64,000 bases of DNA from JALZKA01 sp963715405. Its GTDB lineage: Bacteria > Actinomycetota > Thermoleophilia > Solirubrobacterales > 70-9. This document shows positions 54,507 through 63,040 of this stretch, piece by piece. The notes under the pieces were generated by a model, which saw only the letters and a list, made by a program, of their open reading frames with translations, made no database searches and had not been told where the DNA came from. The stretch spans positions 1,178,001 to 1,242,000 of the forward strand of contig OY970239.1 of NCBI GenBank assembly GCA_963715405.1, given 5' to 3'. The position numbers were made by a program, and so were the translations under genes. Each line of letters begins with the position of its first letter. Position 1 is the stretch's first letter.

Positions 54507-56321
54507 ATGGAGGTCGCAACGGCCGGAACGCGCGAAGCCAGTGGTGGCCCGCCCAAGGAGATGCTGCACCAGAACCTGCCACACGCCTTCGAGGCATCTG
54601 CCGAGCGCATCCCTGACGACGACGCGATCCTCGATCCGGCGCGCGACAAGACCCTCTCGTTCGCCGAGGTCCGCGACATGGCCTACCGCGTGGCCGGCGG
54701 CCTGGCAAGCCTTGGCATTGGCAAGGGCGACACCGTCGCCCTCATGCTCAACAACCGCTGGGAGTTCATCCCGATCGACCTCGGCGCGGCCTATCTCGGC
54801 GCCGTTCCGTTCTCGATCTACCAGACCTCCTCGCCCGAGCAGATCCAGTACGTCTGCGAGGACGCCGACGCGTCCGTGATGATCATCGAGAGCGCGTTCC
54901 TCGATGTCTTCAACGAGGCCAAGAAGGACCTGCCGAAGCTCGAGCACGTGATCGTGATCGACGGCGAAGGCGGCACCCACACGCTCTCAGACCTCGAAGG
55001 CCTCGACCCCGATTTCGACGCCCGCGCGGCTGCCGACGACGTGGGTCCGGACGACTTCCTCACGCTCATCTACACCTCGGGAACGACCGGACCGCCCAAG
55101 GGCGTCCAGCTCACGCAGCGAAACCTGATGACGCTTGTCGCGGGACTCGACGACATGATCGAGTTCCCGGAGCGCGGCGCGAAGGTCATCTCGTGGCTTC
55201 CCGCCGCGCACATTGCCGAGCGGGGTGCCAACTACTACCTGCCGATCATGAAGGGCGCGTCGGTGACGATCTGCCCGGACCCGCGCAAAGTTGTCGAGAC
55301 CCTTCCCGAAGTTAATCCCACATTCTTCTTCGCGGTTCCTCGCATCTGGGAGAAGGTCAAGGCCGGGCTCGAAGCCAAGCTCGGCGCGATTCCCGGCGAG
55401 GACGGCGAGAAGGCGCGCGCAGGCCTTGACGCCGCGATCAAGAAGGTGAAGCTCGAACAGGCCGGCGAGGACGTGCCCGAAGCGCTGGCGGCGGGCGTGG
55501 CTCAGGCTGACGAGGCCATGTTCCAGCACCTGCGCAGGGCCCTGGGCCTCGACGAAGCCAAATCCGTCAACGTGGGCGCGGCGCCCACGCCCGTCGAGGT
55601 GCTCGAGTTCTTCCACGCGATCGGGATCCCGATCGGCGAGCTGTGGGGGATGTCAGAGACCTGCGGAGCAGCGACCGTCAACCCACCCGACAAGGTGAAG
55701 CTCGGCACGGTCGGGCCGCCCGTCGCGGGCGTCGACATCAAGCTCGCCGAGGACGGCGAGGTAATGGTGAGGGGCGACCTCATCATGGCCGGGTATCGCA
55801 ACATGCCCGAGAAGACCGCCGAGACGATGGACGGCGACTGGCTTCTCACTGGCGACATCGGCGAGCTCGACGAGGACGGCTATCTCAAGATCGTCGACCG
55901 CAAGAAGGAGCTCATCATCAACGCGGCCGGCAAGAACATGTCGCCCGCGAATATCGAGTCGAAGCTCAAGGCCGCGAGCCCGCTCATTGGGCAGGCCGCC
56001 GCGATTGGCGACTCTCGCCCCTATAACACGGCGCTGATCGTCCTCGACGCCGACTTCGCGCCCGCGTTCGCCGAAAAGCACGGGATTGAGGACTCGTCAC
56101 CGGAGGCGATGGCCGAGGACGAGAAGGTGCTCGCGGCGATCCAGGAGGGCGTGGACGAGGCGAACGCCAAGATGTCACGCGTCGAGCAGATCAAGAAGTT
56201 CAAGGTCCTGCCGACCGAATGGGAGCCGGGGGGCGACGAGCTCACCCCGACGATGAAGCTCAAGCGCAAGCCGATCGCCGAGAAGTACTCGGGCGAGATC
56301 GAGGAGCTTTACGAGGGCTAA
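54507..56321 (+). CDS. long-chain acyl-CoA synthetase-like AMP-dependent ligase
   Basis: A 604-residue ANL-superfamily enzyme. The ATP loop reads LIYTSGTTGPPKGVQLT, with WGMSETCG in the A5 position, TGDIGELDEDGYLKIVDRKKEL and a C-terminal KNMSPANIESKLKAAS; the catalytic Lys is near TPTMKLKRKPI. The length and the AMP-domain order fit FadD15-type long-chain acyl-CoA ligases, which adenylate fatty acids before CoA transfer. ATG 54507 follows a strong AGGAGGAG. It interrupts the usual rseP-ispG linkage. Confidence 0.88.
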   Translation: MEVATAGTREASGGPPKEMLHQNLPHAFEASAERIPDDDAILDPARDKTLSFAEVRDMAYRVAGGLASLGIGKGDTVALMLNNRWEFIPIDLGAAYLGAVPFSIYQTSSPEQIQYVCEDADASVMIIESAFLDVFNEAKKDLPKLEHVIVIDGEGGTHTLSDLEGLDPDFDARAAADDVGPDDFLTLIYTSGTTGPPKGVQLTQRNLMTLVAGLDDMIEFPERGAKVISWLPAAHIAERGANYYLPIMKGASVTICPDPRKVVETLPEVNPTFFFAVPRIWEKVKAGLEAKLGAIPGEDGEKARAGLDAAIKKVKLEQAGEDVPEALAAGVAQADEAMFQHLRRALGLDEAKSVNVGAAPTPVEVLEFFHAIGIPIGELWGMSETCGAATVNPPDKVKLGTVGPPVAGVDIKLAEDGEVMVRGDLIMAGYRNMPEKTAETMDGDWLLTGDIGELDEDGYLKIVDRKKELIINAAGKNMSPANIESKLKAASPLIGQAAAIGDSRPYNTALIVLDADFAPAFAEKHGIEDSSPEAMAEDEKVLAAIQEGVDEANAKMSRVEQIKKFKVLPTEWEPGGDELTPTMKLKRKPIAEKYSGEIEELYEG

Positions 56322-56336
56322 GCGGCCTTCGACCCG

Positions 56337-57200
56337 TTAGCGCGGGACGATCTTCCAGACGTACTTCGCCGGCGTCGCGTCGATCGAGCCGTCGTTCTGG
56401 GTTGCCTTCACCTGGATCTTGTGCCTGCCGAGCTCGAGCCGGCCCGGCCTGAACGGCGTCCCGCACTCCTCGAAGGGGCTGCGGTCGACCTTGCAGCGGT
56501 AGTCGTCGCCGCCTGAGAACGTAAACCTGGGGGTGCGGTCCGTGGTCTGGGCCTCAGGCTTCGCGACGATCTGAGTCTGCGGGCAGGTCGATTCGGTGGC
56601 CATGGCTGAGTTCGGCTCGGGCTGGGGAAGCGCCGGCGCGAAGTCGGCCAGACTCGAGCCGGTGTCGTCTCCTGCTTCGAGCAGCGTGTTACAGCCTCGC
56701 GTGATGCTGCGCGCGAGCGAGGAATCGTCAGGAATCGCCGGCTCGGACGGTCCCGCTCCTGGGACGATCGCGGTGCCCCACGCGACGCAGTCGATGGTCC
56801 CGAAGCCCGCAGTCGATATTAGGCACACCCCTCCGCCCGAGTGCGTCAATGCGTTGAATGCGTTGCTCACGTACTCCTTGTCGGCTTGGACCGCGAAGGA
56901 AGTCTGCATCGCGGCCGTGCCCGCGAGAAACGTTCGCTGGCTTATGCCGCTCTGGACGTCGTTCAGTGGCACGGTATCGCTCATGCTTCCGCTCGCGTTG
57001 TAGAACGTGAGGCTCGCTTTACTCAAGAGGTTCTGCCCCGAGCTGTACATCTGAAGCTCTACGAACTCGGCGCTGGGCTCGGCGGATGTTCCAGGGAAGA
57101 CCTCGCTGATCTTCACCTCGTGGTGGTCGGCGTGGGCAACTGGCCCCAGAGCGAGCAACGTCGCGCACGTTCCGAGCGCAATGCAGATCCCCCTGCGCAT
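56337..57200 (-). CDS. secreted lamin-tail domain protein
   Basis: A 287-residue protein with a signal peptide ending VAHA (cleavage near residue 24). The mature N-terminal part, VKISEVFPGTSAEPSAEFVE followed by MYSSGQNLLSKASLTFYN, is a lamin-tail (LTD) fold. A C-terminal Ig-like or Big-type module, TTDRTPRFTFSGGDDYRCKV then KIQVKATQNDGSIDATPAKY, is common in Solirubrobacter-like secreted proteins. Function is unknown; LTD domains often bind surfaces or nucleic acid outside cells. The ATG has TAGGGT exactly seven bases upstream. Convergent with the acyl-CoA ligase and divergent from ispG. Confidence 0.8.
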   Translation of the reverse strand: MRRGICIALGTCATLLALGPVAHADHHEVKISEVFPGTSAEPSAEFVELQMYSSGQNLLSKASLTFYNASGSMSDTVPLNDVQSGISQRTFLAGTAAMQTSFAVQADKEYVSNAFNALTHSGGGVCLISTAGFGTIDCVAWGTAIVPGAGPSEPAIPDDSSLARSITRGCNTLLEAGDDTGSSLADFAPALPQPEPNSAMATESTCPQTQIVAKPEAQTTDRTPRFTFSGGDDYRCKVDRSPFEECGTPFRPGRLELGRHKIQVKATQNDGSIDATPAKYVWKIVPR

Positions 57201-57237
57201 AACGGAAACCCTACTCCTCACTGTCACAATTGTCCAC

Positions 57238-58518
57238 ATGGCCTCGAAGCGCCAGGTGAACGTCGGGGGCGTCCTCATCGGGGGCGGCGCACCCGTCGCC
57301 GTGCAGACGATGACGAAGACCGAGACGGCCAACCTCGAGGCCACGATGGAGCAGATCGAAAAGGTCGCCGAGGCTGGCGCCGACCTCGTACGCGTGGCCG
57401 TACCGCGCGAGAAGGACGCCGACGCGCTCAGGACGATCGTTCGCGAATCGCCGATCCCCGTGATCGCCGACATCCACTTCAACCACACGCTCGCGCTCAA
57501 GGCGATCGACGCCGGCGCTCACTGCATCCGGCTCAACCCGGGCAACATCGGCGGGCGCGACAAGGTCGCCGAGGTGGCCGAGAAGGCGACGGCGCACGGC
57601 GTTCCGATGCGGATCGGCGTGAACTCGGGATCGCTTCCCAAGCACCTCCACGGCCTCGAGCGCGAGGACCCGGTCGAAGCGCTCACCCAGGCTGCCGTCG
57701 AGTTCGTCGAGCTCATGGAATCCCTGGACTTCAAGGACTTCAAGGTGTCGATCAAGTCGACGAACGTGCCGAACACGATCGCTGCGAACCGGCTCCTCTC
57801 CGAGCGGATCGACTATCCGCTTCACCTGGGGATCACCGAGGCCGGCACGAAGTGGTCGGGCTCGCTCAAGTCGGCGGTTGGCCTCGGGACGCTTCTGGCC
57901 GACGGCATCGGCGACACGATCCGCATCTCGCTTTCGACTTTCCACGCAGAAGAGGAGGTGAAAGTCGCCTGGGAGATCCTGAAGGCGCTGAAGCTCCGCG
58001 AGCACGGGCCCGAGCTGATCGCCTGCCCGACCTGTGGGCGCCTCCAGTTCGACATGGACACCGTCGTTGCCGAGATCGAAGATCGCCTCCAGGCCTACGA
58101 CGACCCGATCGAGGTCGCCGTCCTCGGCTGCGCCGTGAACGGGATCGGCGAGGCTTCCCACGCCGACTTCGGCATCACGGGGGCGAAGAACGAGGGTCTG
58201 ATCTTCGCCCACGGGGAGCCGCTCAAGAAGGTGCCTCAGGAGGAGCTGGTGGACCGCCTCTTCGAAGAGATCGACAAGTCGGTGGAGCGCGGGGGAGAGG
58301 TACTCTCGGACGAGACGGAGGTCGCGGAGGGCGCAGAGTGGCTTCGCAAGATCGAGGAGGAGAACGCCGGCGACCTGACGCCGGAACGGATCGCCGCGAT
58401 GGAGTCCGAGGCCGCGCGCATTGCCGAGGACATCACGGTTCCTTCGCCGGAGCGCGAGCGCGAGCGCCTCTCGGAGGAGGCTTCGCCTACGACCAGCCGC
58501 CGCTTCACCCGAGCCTGA
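57238..58518 (+). CDS. ispG: 4-hydroxy-3-methylbut-2-enyl-diphosphate synthase
   Basis: A 426-residue IspG (GcpE), the iron-sulfur enzyme of the MEP pathway. It begins RQVNVGGVLIGGGAPVAVQT, and has VIADIHFNHTLALKAIDAG, RIGVNSGSLPKHL, LIACPTCGRLQFDMDTVV and the second Cys string VAVLGCAVNGIGEASHADFG. About 60 residues after the core are a Glu-rich extension. ATG 57238 is chosen; CACAAT lies seven bases before it. The start 57 bases upstream falls inside the divergent promoter region. Confidence 0.92.
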   Translation: MASKRQVNVGGVLIGGGAPVAVQTMTKTETANLEATMEQIEKVAEAGADLVRVAVPREKDADALRTIVRESPIPVIADIHFNHTLALKAIDAGAHCIRLNPGNIGGRDKVAEVAEKATAHGVPMRIGVNSGSLPKHLHGLEREDPVEALTQAAVEFVELMESLDFKDFKVSIKSTNVPNTIAANRLLSERIDYPLHLGITEAGTKWSGSLKSAVGLGTLLADGIGDTIRISLSTFHAEEEVKVAWEILKALKLREHGPELIACPTCGRLQFDMDTVVAEIEDRLQAYDDPIEVAVLGCAVNGIGEASHADFGITGAKNEGLIFAHGEPLKKVPQEELVDRLFEEIDKSVERGGEVLSDETEVAEGAEWLRKIEEENAGDLTPERIAAMESEAARIAEDITVPSPERERERLSEEASPTTSRRFTRA

Positions 58519-58594
58519 GCACCGGACGGGCTCAAGCTCGAGATCGTTCACCGGCCCGGAACCGGCCCCTGCTGCTGACTAGGCTCGCTTCGCA

Positions 58595-60283
58595 GTGACT
58601 CGCCTCAGTGGATACTTCATGCCGACCCTTCGCGATGACCCGGCTGACGCCGAGGCGATCTCGCACAAGCTGATGGTCCGCGCAGGCCTCGTGCGCCAGC
58701 TCGGCGCCGGGCTATGGACCTGGCTGCCGGCCGGGCACCGGGTGATTGAGAAAGTCAAGGCAATCGTCCGCGAGGAGATGAACGCGATCGGCGGGCAGGA
58801 GATGCTGGTGCCCGTCCTTCAGCCCGCGGCCCTGTGGGAGTCCACCGGCCGCTACGCGATCGAGGAGCTGATGAAGCTCGATGATCGCAAGGGCTCCCCA
58901 CACGTCCTCGCGATGACGCACGAGGAGGGCCTCGCGTTTCACATGTCGCGCGACGTGCGCTCGTATCGCGACCTGCCGCTCTTCCTCTACCAGTTCCAGG
59001 TGAAGGAGCGCGACGAGCCGCGGCCACGCGCCGGCGTCCTTCGCACCCGCGAGTTCGTGATGAAGGACGCCTATTCCTTCGATGTGGACGAGGAAGGTCT
59101 CGGCGTCCAGTACGAGCGAAACCGCGTCGCCTATGCGCGCATAATGGAGCGCTGCGGCCTCGACTTCTACGAAGTGGAGTCGGACGTCGGGATGATGGGC
59201 GGATCGGGCGCGCATGAGTACATGGCGCCCTGTCCGGCCGGCGAGAACGACATCGCGCTTGCGCCCGGCTACGCAGCAAACGTGGAGATCGCAAGCGCGA
59301 CTCCACAGGCGGTTGTCATGCCGCCCGGGCTCGACGAGCCACGCGGGGTTCCCACGCCCGGGCTGACGACCGTCGACGAGGTCGCGGGCGCGCTGGGCGT
59401 GGCGTCCGGAGCGCTGATCAAAGCAATTCCAGTGATCGCCGAGGAGCGCGGGATGATCCTCGTACTTGTCCGCGGAGACCACCGCTTGAACGAGATCAAG
59501 CTGACCAACGCCCTGGGCGAGGCATTCCGCCAGGCGACCCCCGAGGAGATTGCGGAGCGGATCGGCCCGGCTGGATTCATCGGGCCGGTCGGCGCCGAGG
59601 TCCCCGTGGTGAAGGACGCGGCGATCACCACGGTCGGCGGCTACGTCTGTGGCGCCAACCGGCCGGACTGCCATCTCATCGGCGTCGAACCCGGGCGCGA
59701 TTTCCAGTTCGATGAGCTGGACGTCCGCGCGGTCGAGCCCGGCGACACGACCGAGAGCGGCGCAGAGATCGCGATCGAGCCCGCGATCGAGGTCGGGAAC
59801 ATCTTCAAGCTGGGCACCCGCTACTCGGAAGCGCTGGGCGCGACGTTCCTCGACGAGGCCGGCAAGGAGCATCCGATCGTGATGGGCTCGTACGGCATCG
59901 GTCCCGCGCGAATAGCCGCCTCCGCCGTGGAACAGGGAGCCGACGAGCGCGGCATCGTCTGGCCGAAGGCGCTCGCGCCCTGGCCCGTCGAGCTCGTGAG
60001 CCTCGGGCGCTCAGGCGACGACGCGAGCCAGGCGGCGGATCGCATCTACGCCGAGCTTTCAGAGGCGGGACTCGACCCCCTCTACGACGACCGCGAGAGC
60101 GGCGCGGGCGAAAAGCTCACCGATGCAGAGCTGATCGGTTGCCCCCTTCGCCTCGTGGTCGGCAAGCGTGCGCTGGCAGAGGGCCAGGTCGAAGCGCAGG
60201 TGCGTGCATCCGGCGAGGATCTGCGCGTGGGGCTGGCAGACGTCGCCGCCCAGGCTGCGGTGCTCCTAGATGCCGCAAAATAG
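58595..60283 (+). CDS. proS: prolyl-tRNA synthetase
   Basis: A 562-residue bacterial-type ProRS. Class II motifs appear in AGHRVIEKVKAIVREEMNAI, FQVKERDEPRPRAGVLRTRE (motif 2) and IVMGSYGIGPARIAASAVEQ (motif 3), and there is an INS editing domain in the middle (GALIKAIPVIAEERGMILVL), which clears Ala-tRNA-Pro. The anticodon-binding domain closes the protein. GTG 58595 is the start, with TAGGCT nine bases upstream. The end overlaps the pgsA-type gene by 14 bases. Confidence 0.93.
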   Translation: MTRLSGYFMPTLRDDPADAEAISHKLMVRAGLVRQLGAGLWTWLPAGHRVIEKVKAIVREEMNAIGGQEMLVPVLQPAALWESTGRYAIEELMKLDDRKGSPHVLAMTHEEGLAFHMSRDVRSYRDLPLFLYQFQVKERDEPRPRAGVLRTREFVMKDAYSFDVDEEGLGVQYERNRVAYARIMERCGLDFYEVESDVGMMGGSGAHEYMAPCPAGENDIALAPGYAANVEIASATPQAVVMPPGLDEPRGVPTPGLTTVDEVAGALGVASGALIKAIPVIAEERGMILVLVRGDHRLNEIKLTNALGEAFRQATPEEIAERIGPAGFIGPVGAEVPVVKDAAITTVGGYVCGANRPDCHLIGVEPGRDFQFDELDVRAVEPGDTTESGAEIAIEPAIEVGNIFKLGTRYSEALGATFLDEAGKEHPIVMGSYGIGPARIAASAVEQGADERGIVWPKALAPWPVELVSLGRSGDDASQAADRIYAELSEAGLDPLYDDRESGAGEKLTDAELIGCPLRLVVGKRALAEGQVEAQVRASGEDLRVGLADVAAQAAVLLDAAK

Positions 60284-60971
60284 GACCGTGGCGACGGAGC
60301 GCACTACGGTCAGGGAGCGGCTGAGCCGCAGGCGCCTGGTCGGCCTCGACCGGTCGGGACCGAGCCCGGCGGCTACGCGCGCGGGAGCTCCGCTTCACCC
60401 CTGGACGCTTCCCAACATCGTCGGCTACCTGCGCCTCGCCGCGATTCCCATCTTCCTCGTCTGGGCGCTCGGATCGGAGGACGGAAGGGTGACCGGAGCG
60501 ACACTCCTCTACCTCTTCATCACCCTGGGCGACCTGCTCGACGGGTTCTTGGCCCGCGCTACCGGCCAGTACTCGCGGATGGGAGCCTTGCTCGACCCGG
60601 TCGTCGACCGGCTCTCCGCGCTGGCCGGTGTCATCGTCTGCTGGAAGTTCGAGCTGCTCCCACACTGGGCCCTCATCGCCCTCGCCGTTCGCGAGGTCGC
60701 GACTCTCGTTCTCGCCCGTATGGCCCTCCGGGCGGGAGTGGACCTGGAGATCTCGTGGATCGGCCGGCTTTCGACCCTGTTCACGTTTGGGGGCCTCTTT
60801 TGGTCGCTGGTCTTCGACTCGTGGATCACTGTTGCGATGTTCCTTATCGGCGTCACCCTCGGCTGGATCGCGACGATCCTCTACACCCGTGCCTCAAGGC
60901 GCTTTCTCGCCGAACAGGCTCGGCAGATGCTGAGTCGGGAGAATTCGCCCGAACGCTCAAGCTCAACTTGA
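60270..60971 (+). CDS. CDP-alcohol phosphatidyltransferase (PgsA family)
   Basis: A 233-residue membrane enzyme. The CDP-OH-P signature, GDLLDGFLARATGQYSRMGA followed by LLDPVVDR, has all the required Asp and Gly residues, and several membrane spans follow. It transfers a phosphatidyl group from CDP-diacylglycerol (made by CdsA above) to glycerol-3-phosphate, inositol phosphate or an alcohol; the acceptor is not certain. The N-terminal 45 residues are basic. The start could be ATG 60270, inside proS, or GTG 60288, just after it. Confidence 0.85.
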   Translation: MPQNRTVATERTTVRERLSRRRLVGLDRSGPSPAATRAGAPLHPWTLPNIVGYLRLAAIPIFLVWALGSEDGRVTGATLLYLFITLGDLLDGFLARATGQYSRMGALLDPVVDRLSALAGVIVCWKFELLPHWALIALAVREVATLVLARMALRAGVDLEISWIGRLSTLFTFGGLFWSLVFDSWITVAMFLIGVTLGWIATILYTRASRRFLAEQARQMLSRENSPERSSST

Positions 60972-60994
60972 CGTTCCTGCCTGAGGCGTATACT
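60968..60994 (+). promoter_or_regulatory. promoter for the RsiG-like / FHA / MerR operon
   Basis: TTGACG (60968-60973) and TATACT (60989-60994) with a 15-base spacer, the -10 hexamer being identical to that of the rRNA promoter. The ATG of the RsiG-like gene follows after eight bases, so the transcript is probably leaderless. Confidence 0.6.
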
Positions 60995-61002
60995 CGCGAG
61001 CG

Positions 61003-61281
61003 ATGACCTTCGATCACGAGATCCCAGATATCGGCGCGATGAATGACGCTGAGCTCAAGGAGAGCATCCAGCGGCTCACAGACGAGGAGCGCGACGTCTC
61101 CTACAAACGGCGCGTCCTCCACGGCCAGATCGACATCCTGCGTGCAGAGCTTGTCAATCGTCTGAAGTCGAAGCGCGAGGGCGGACAGCACATACTTTCG
61201 GGTGCCGACGTCCAGCAGCTCACCGACATCCTCCTCGGCAAAGTGCCGCAAGCGTCCCAGGAGGGCGAGGGCGAGAGCTGA
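61003..61281 (+). CDS. RsiG-like helical protein
   Basis: A 92-residue helical protein containing the string EERDVSYKRRVLHGQIDIL. In Streptomyces RsiG, an anti-sigma factor controlled by c-di-GMP, the ligand motif is E-x3-S-x2-R-x3-Q-x3-D; here it reads E-x3-S-x2-R-x3-His-x3-D, one residue different. The identification rests on that pattern and length, so it is moderate. If correct, it would bind c-di-GMP as a dimer and may inhibit a sigma factor encoded elsewhere. It shares one base with the FHA gene (TGATG). Confidence 0.6.
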   Translation: MTFDHEIPDIGAMNDAELKESIQRLTDEERDVSYKRRVLHGQIDILRAELVNRLKSKREGGQHILSGADVQQLTDILLGKVPQASQEGEGES

Positions 61282-61751
61282 TGGCCGTGCACTGCCCCGA
61301 GTGCGGGTTCGTCAACCCGGAGGGGGCGAACTACTGCCAGAAGTGCGGCGCGTATCTCGGCCGGCCCGAAGGGGCAGACGAGCCCACCACGATGACCTAC
61401 AAGGTCGATGAGACAGGCGAGTACACGCCGGTGGACATCGAGGAGGAGGTCGAAGACGCGGGCGCAGCCCTCGTCATCCGCTCGGGCGGCGGCAGGGCGG
61501 GGGAGAGCTTTCAGATCCAGGGCGACCGCATGTCGATCGGGCGAACCCCTGACGCAGGCGTCTTCCTGGACGACGTGACGGTCTCGCGCAACCACGCTCT
61601 CTTGGTTCGGCGCGATGACGGCATCTACATCGATGACCTCGGGTCGCTCAACGGCTCATACGTGAACCGCCGCCGGATCGAGTCCCACCGTCTCGTCGAC
61701 GGCGACGAGATCCAGATCGGCAAGTACAAGCTTTCGTACCTGGAGGCGTAG
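61281..61751 (+). CDS. GarA/OdhI-like FHA protein with N-terminal zinc ribbon
   Basis: A 156-residue protein. Residues 5-23 form a zinc ribbon (CPECGFVNPEG and CQKCGAYLG), followed by an acidic linker containing PTTMTYK, reminiscent of the phospho-threonine switch in GarA/OdhI (ETTS), and a FHA domain with GDRMSIGRTPDAGVFLDD, VTVSRNHALLVRRDDG and DLGSLNGSYVNRRRI. GarA/OdhI proteins inhibit 2-oxoglutarate dehydrogenase in a phosphorylation-dependent way. The zinc ribbon is extra relative to those. The gene is followed immediately by a MerR regulator, as in garA-ftsR. Confidence 0.85.
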   Translation: MAVHCPECGFVNPEGANYCQKCGAYLGRPEGADEPTTMTYKVDETGEYTPVDIEEEVEDAGAALVIRSGGGRAGESFQIQGDRMSIGRTPDAGVFLDDVTVSRNHALLVRRDDGIYIDDLGSLNGSYVNRRRIESHRLVDGDEIQIGKYKLSYLEA

Positions 61752-62519
61752 ATGGCCACCGTGGCGCAAGAGGTGGGCGAGGTGCCCGAGGCTGCCCGGC
61801 GCGACCGCGAAGGCGGCTCTCGCCCCCGCAAGGCGCTCACGATTGGTGCCGTCGCGAAGATCCTCTCTCAGGAGTTCGACGACATCTCGATCTCGAAGAT
61901 CCGCTACCTCGAGGATCAAAAGCTTCTCGCCCCACGCCGCACGCCTGGCGGCTACCGCCTGTATTCCCAGGCCGACGTCGAGCGCCTCCAGGCCATCCTG
62001 CGCATGCAGCGCGACGAGTTCTTGCCGCTTCGCGTGATCCGCCAGGAGCTGGCGACTGGCACGTTCGACGCAGAGCGTCGCCCCGCCGCTGACGTGGGCC
62101 AGAAGCGCCGGGCGCTGACCGTCGACTCGCAGGTCCAGACGATGAGCACGGAGGAGCTCGCGGAGCAGGCCGGCGTCACGACGGAGTTCTTGCGCGAGCT
62201 CGGCGAGTACGGCGTGGTCCAGCCCGACCGCAGGGACGGCCGCGCGCGCTTCGATGAGACGGACCTCGAGATCGTCCGCGCCGCCGCCGAGCTTGCTCAG
62301 CACGGGGTCGCCGGCCGGAACCTTCGCGTCTTCCGGACCTCCGCCGATCGCGAGGCAGCCCTGCTCGAGCAGCTGTTGGGCGCCTCGCTTCGCTCGCGCA
62401 GCCCTGCTCGCCGGCGTGAGGCGGTGGAGAGCCTCGAGAACCTCGCAGCCGTCTGCGGACACCTGAAGCAGCTCCTCTTGGTCCGCGATCTTCGCCGCCT
62501 CAAGGGCGACGAGTCCTGA
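61752..62519 (+). CDS. FtsR-like MerR-family regulator
   Basis: A 255-residue protein with two winged-helix (MerR) units. The first has LTIGAVAKILSQEFDDISIS, then RYLEDQKLLAPRRTPGGYRL and SQADVERLQAILRMQ. The second is TEELAEQAGVTTEFLRELGE, then YGVVQPDRRDGRARFDE. The MerR gene next to garA/odhI is FtsR in corynebacteria and mycobacteria, a regulator of ftsZ expression; synteny supports the same name here, but not proven. It starts at the base after the FHA stop. The C-terminus is a helical effector or dimer region. Confidence 0.82.
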   Translation: MATVAQEVGEVPEAARRDREGGSRPRKALTIGAVAKILSQEFDDISISKIRYLEDQKLLAPRRTPGGYRLYSQADVERLQAILRMQRDEFLPLRVIRQELATGTFDAERRPAADVGQKRRALTVDSQVQTMSTEELAEQAGVTTEFLRELGEYGVVQPDRRDGRARFDETDLEIVRAAAELAQHGVAGRNLRVFRTSADREAALLEQLLGASLRSRSPARRREAVESLENLAAVCGHLKQLLLVRDLRRLKGDES

Positions 62520-62547
62520 CCCCGGCTCTTCGCGAGGCTCAGCGGCC

Positions 62548-63003
62548 ATGAAGGTGACCCGCTCGCGCACGATCGCGGCGCCTGCCGCGGCCGTCTGGAG
62601 GCTCGTTTCCGATCCTCACAGCCTGCCCCGCTGGTGGCCCAAGGTGATGCGCGTGGAGGACGTGACGGGTCGCGGCAACCGCTCGCGCTGGACGGCGGTG
62701 CTCGAGACTGAGACCGGAAACGGGGTGCGCGCCGACTTCCGCTGTACGGCATCCACCGAGCAGGAGCGGTATGCCTGGTCTCAAGACCTGGCCGGAACAG
62801 CTTTCGAGCGCATCCTGAAGGAGGCGGCGCTTGAGATCAGGCTGGCGCCAGAGGCACCCGAGGCAACGAGGGTGCTACTGACGACCGACGAGTCGCTCAA
62901 GGGCCTCTCGCGGCTTGGAGCGCCGATGATGCGCGGCGCCGCACGCAAGCGCCTCGACGAGGCGTTCGAGGGCATCGAGCGCGCCCTCGTGGAGAGCCGG
63001 TGA
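62548..63003 (+). CDS. SRPBCC-family (START-like) protein
   Basis: A 151-residue protein with the polyketide-cyclase/START-like fold: KVTRSRTIAAPAAAVWRLVS, then DPHSLPRWWPKVMRVEDVTG and a long C-terminal helix (MRGAARKRLDEAFEGIERAL). Such proteins bind hydrophobic ligands in a central cavity; the ligand is unknown. It lies 28 bases after the MerR gene and is probably co-transcribed with the oxidase that follows. Confidence 0.82.
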   Translation: MKVTRSRTIAAPAAAVWRLVSDPHSLPRWWPKVMRVEDVTGRGNRSRWTAVLETETGNGVRADFRCTASTEQERYAWSQDLAGTAFERILKEAALEIRLAPEAPEATRVLLTTDESLKGLSRLGAPMMRGAARKRLDEAFEGIERALVESR

Positions 63004-63040
63004 CTTGAGCGGCGCGGGCTCCTCAGCCCCGAGCGGTCCC

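Noticed and set aside
57211..58551. A 446-codon minus-strand frame opposite ispG
   Set aside because: Shadow of a clearly recognised essential gene.
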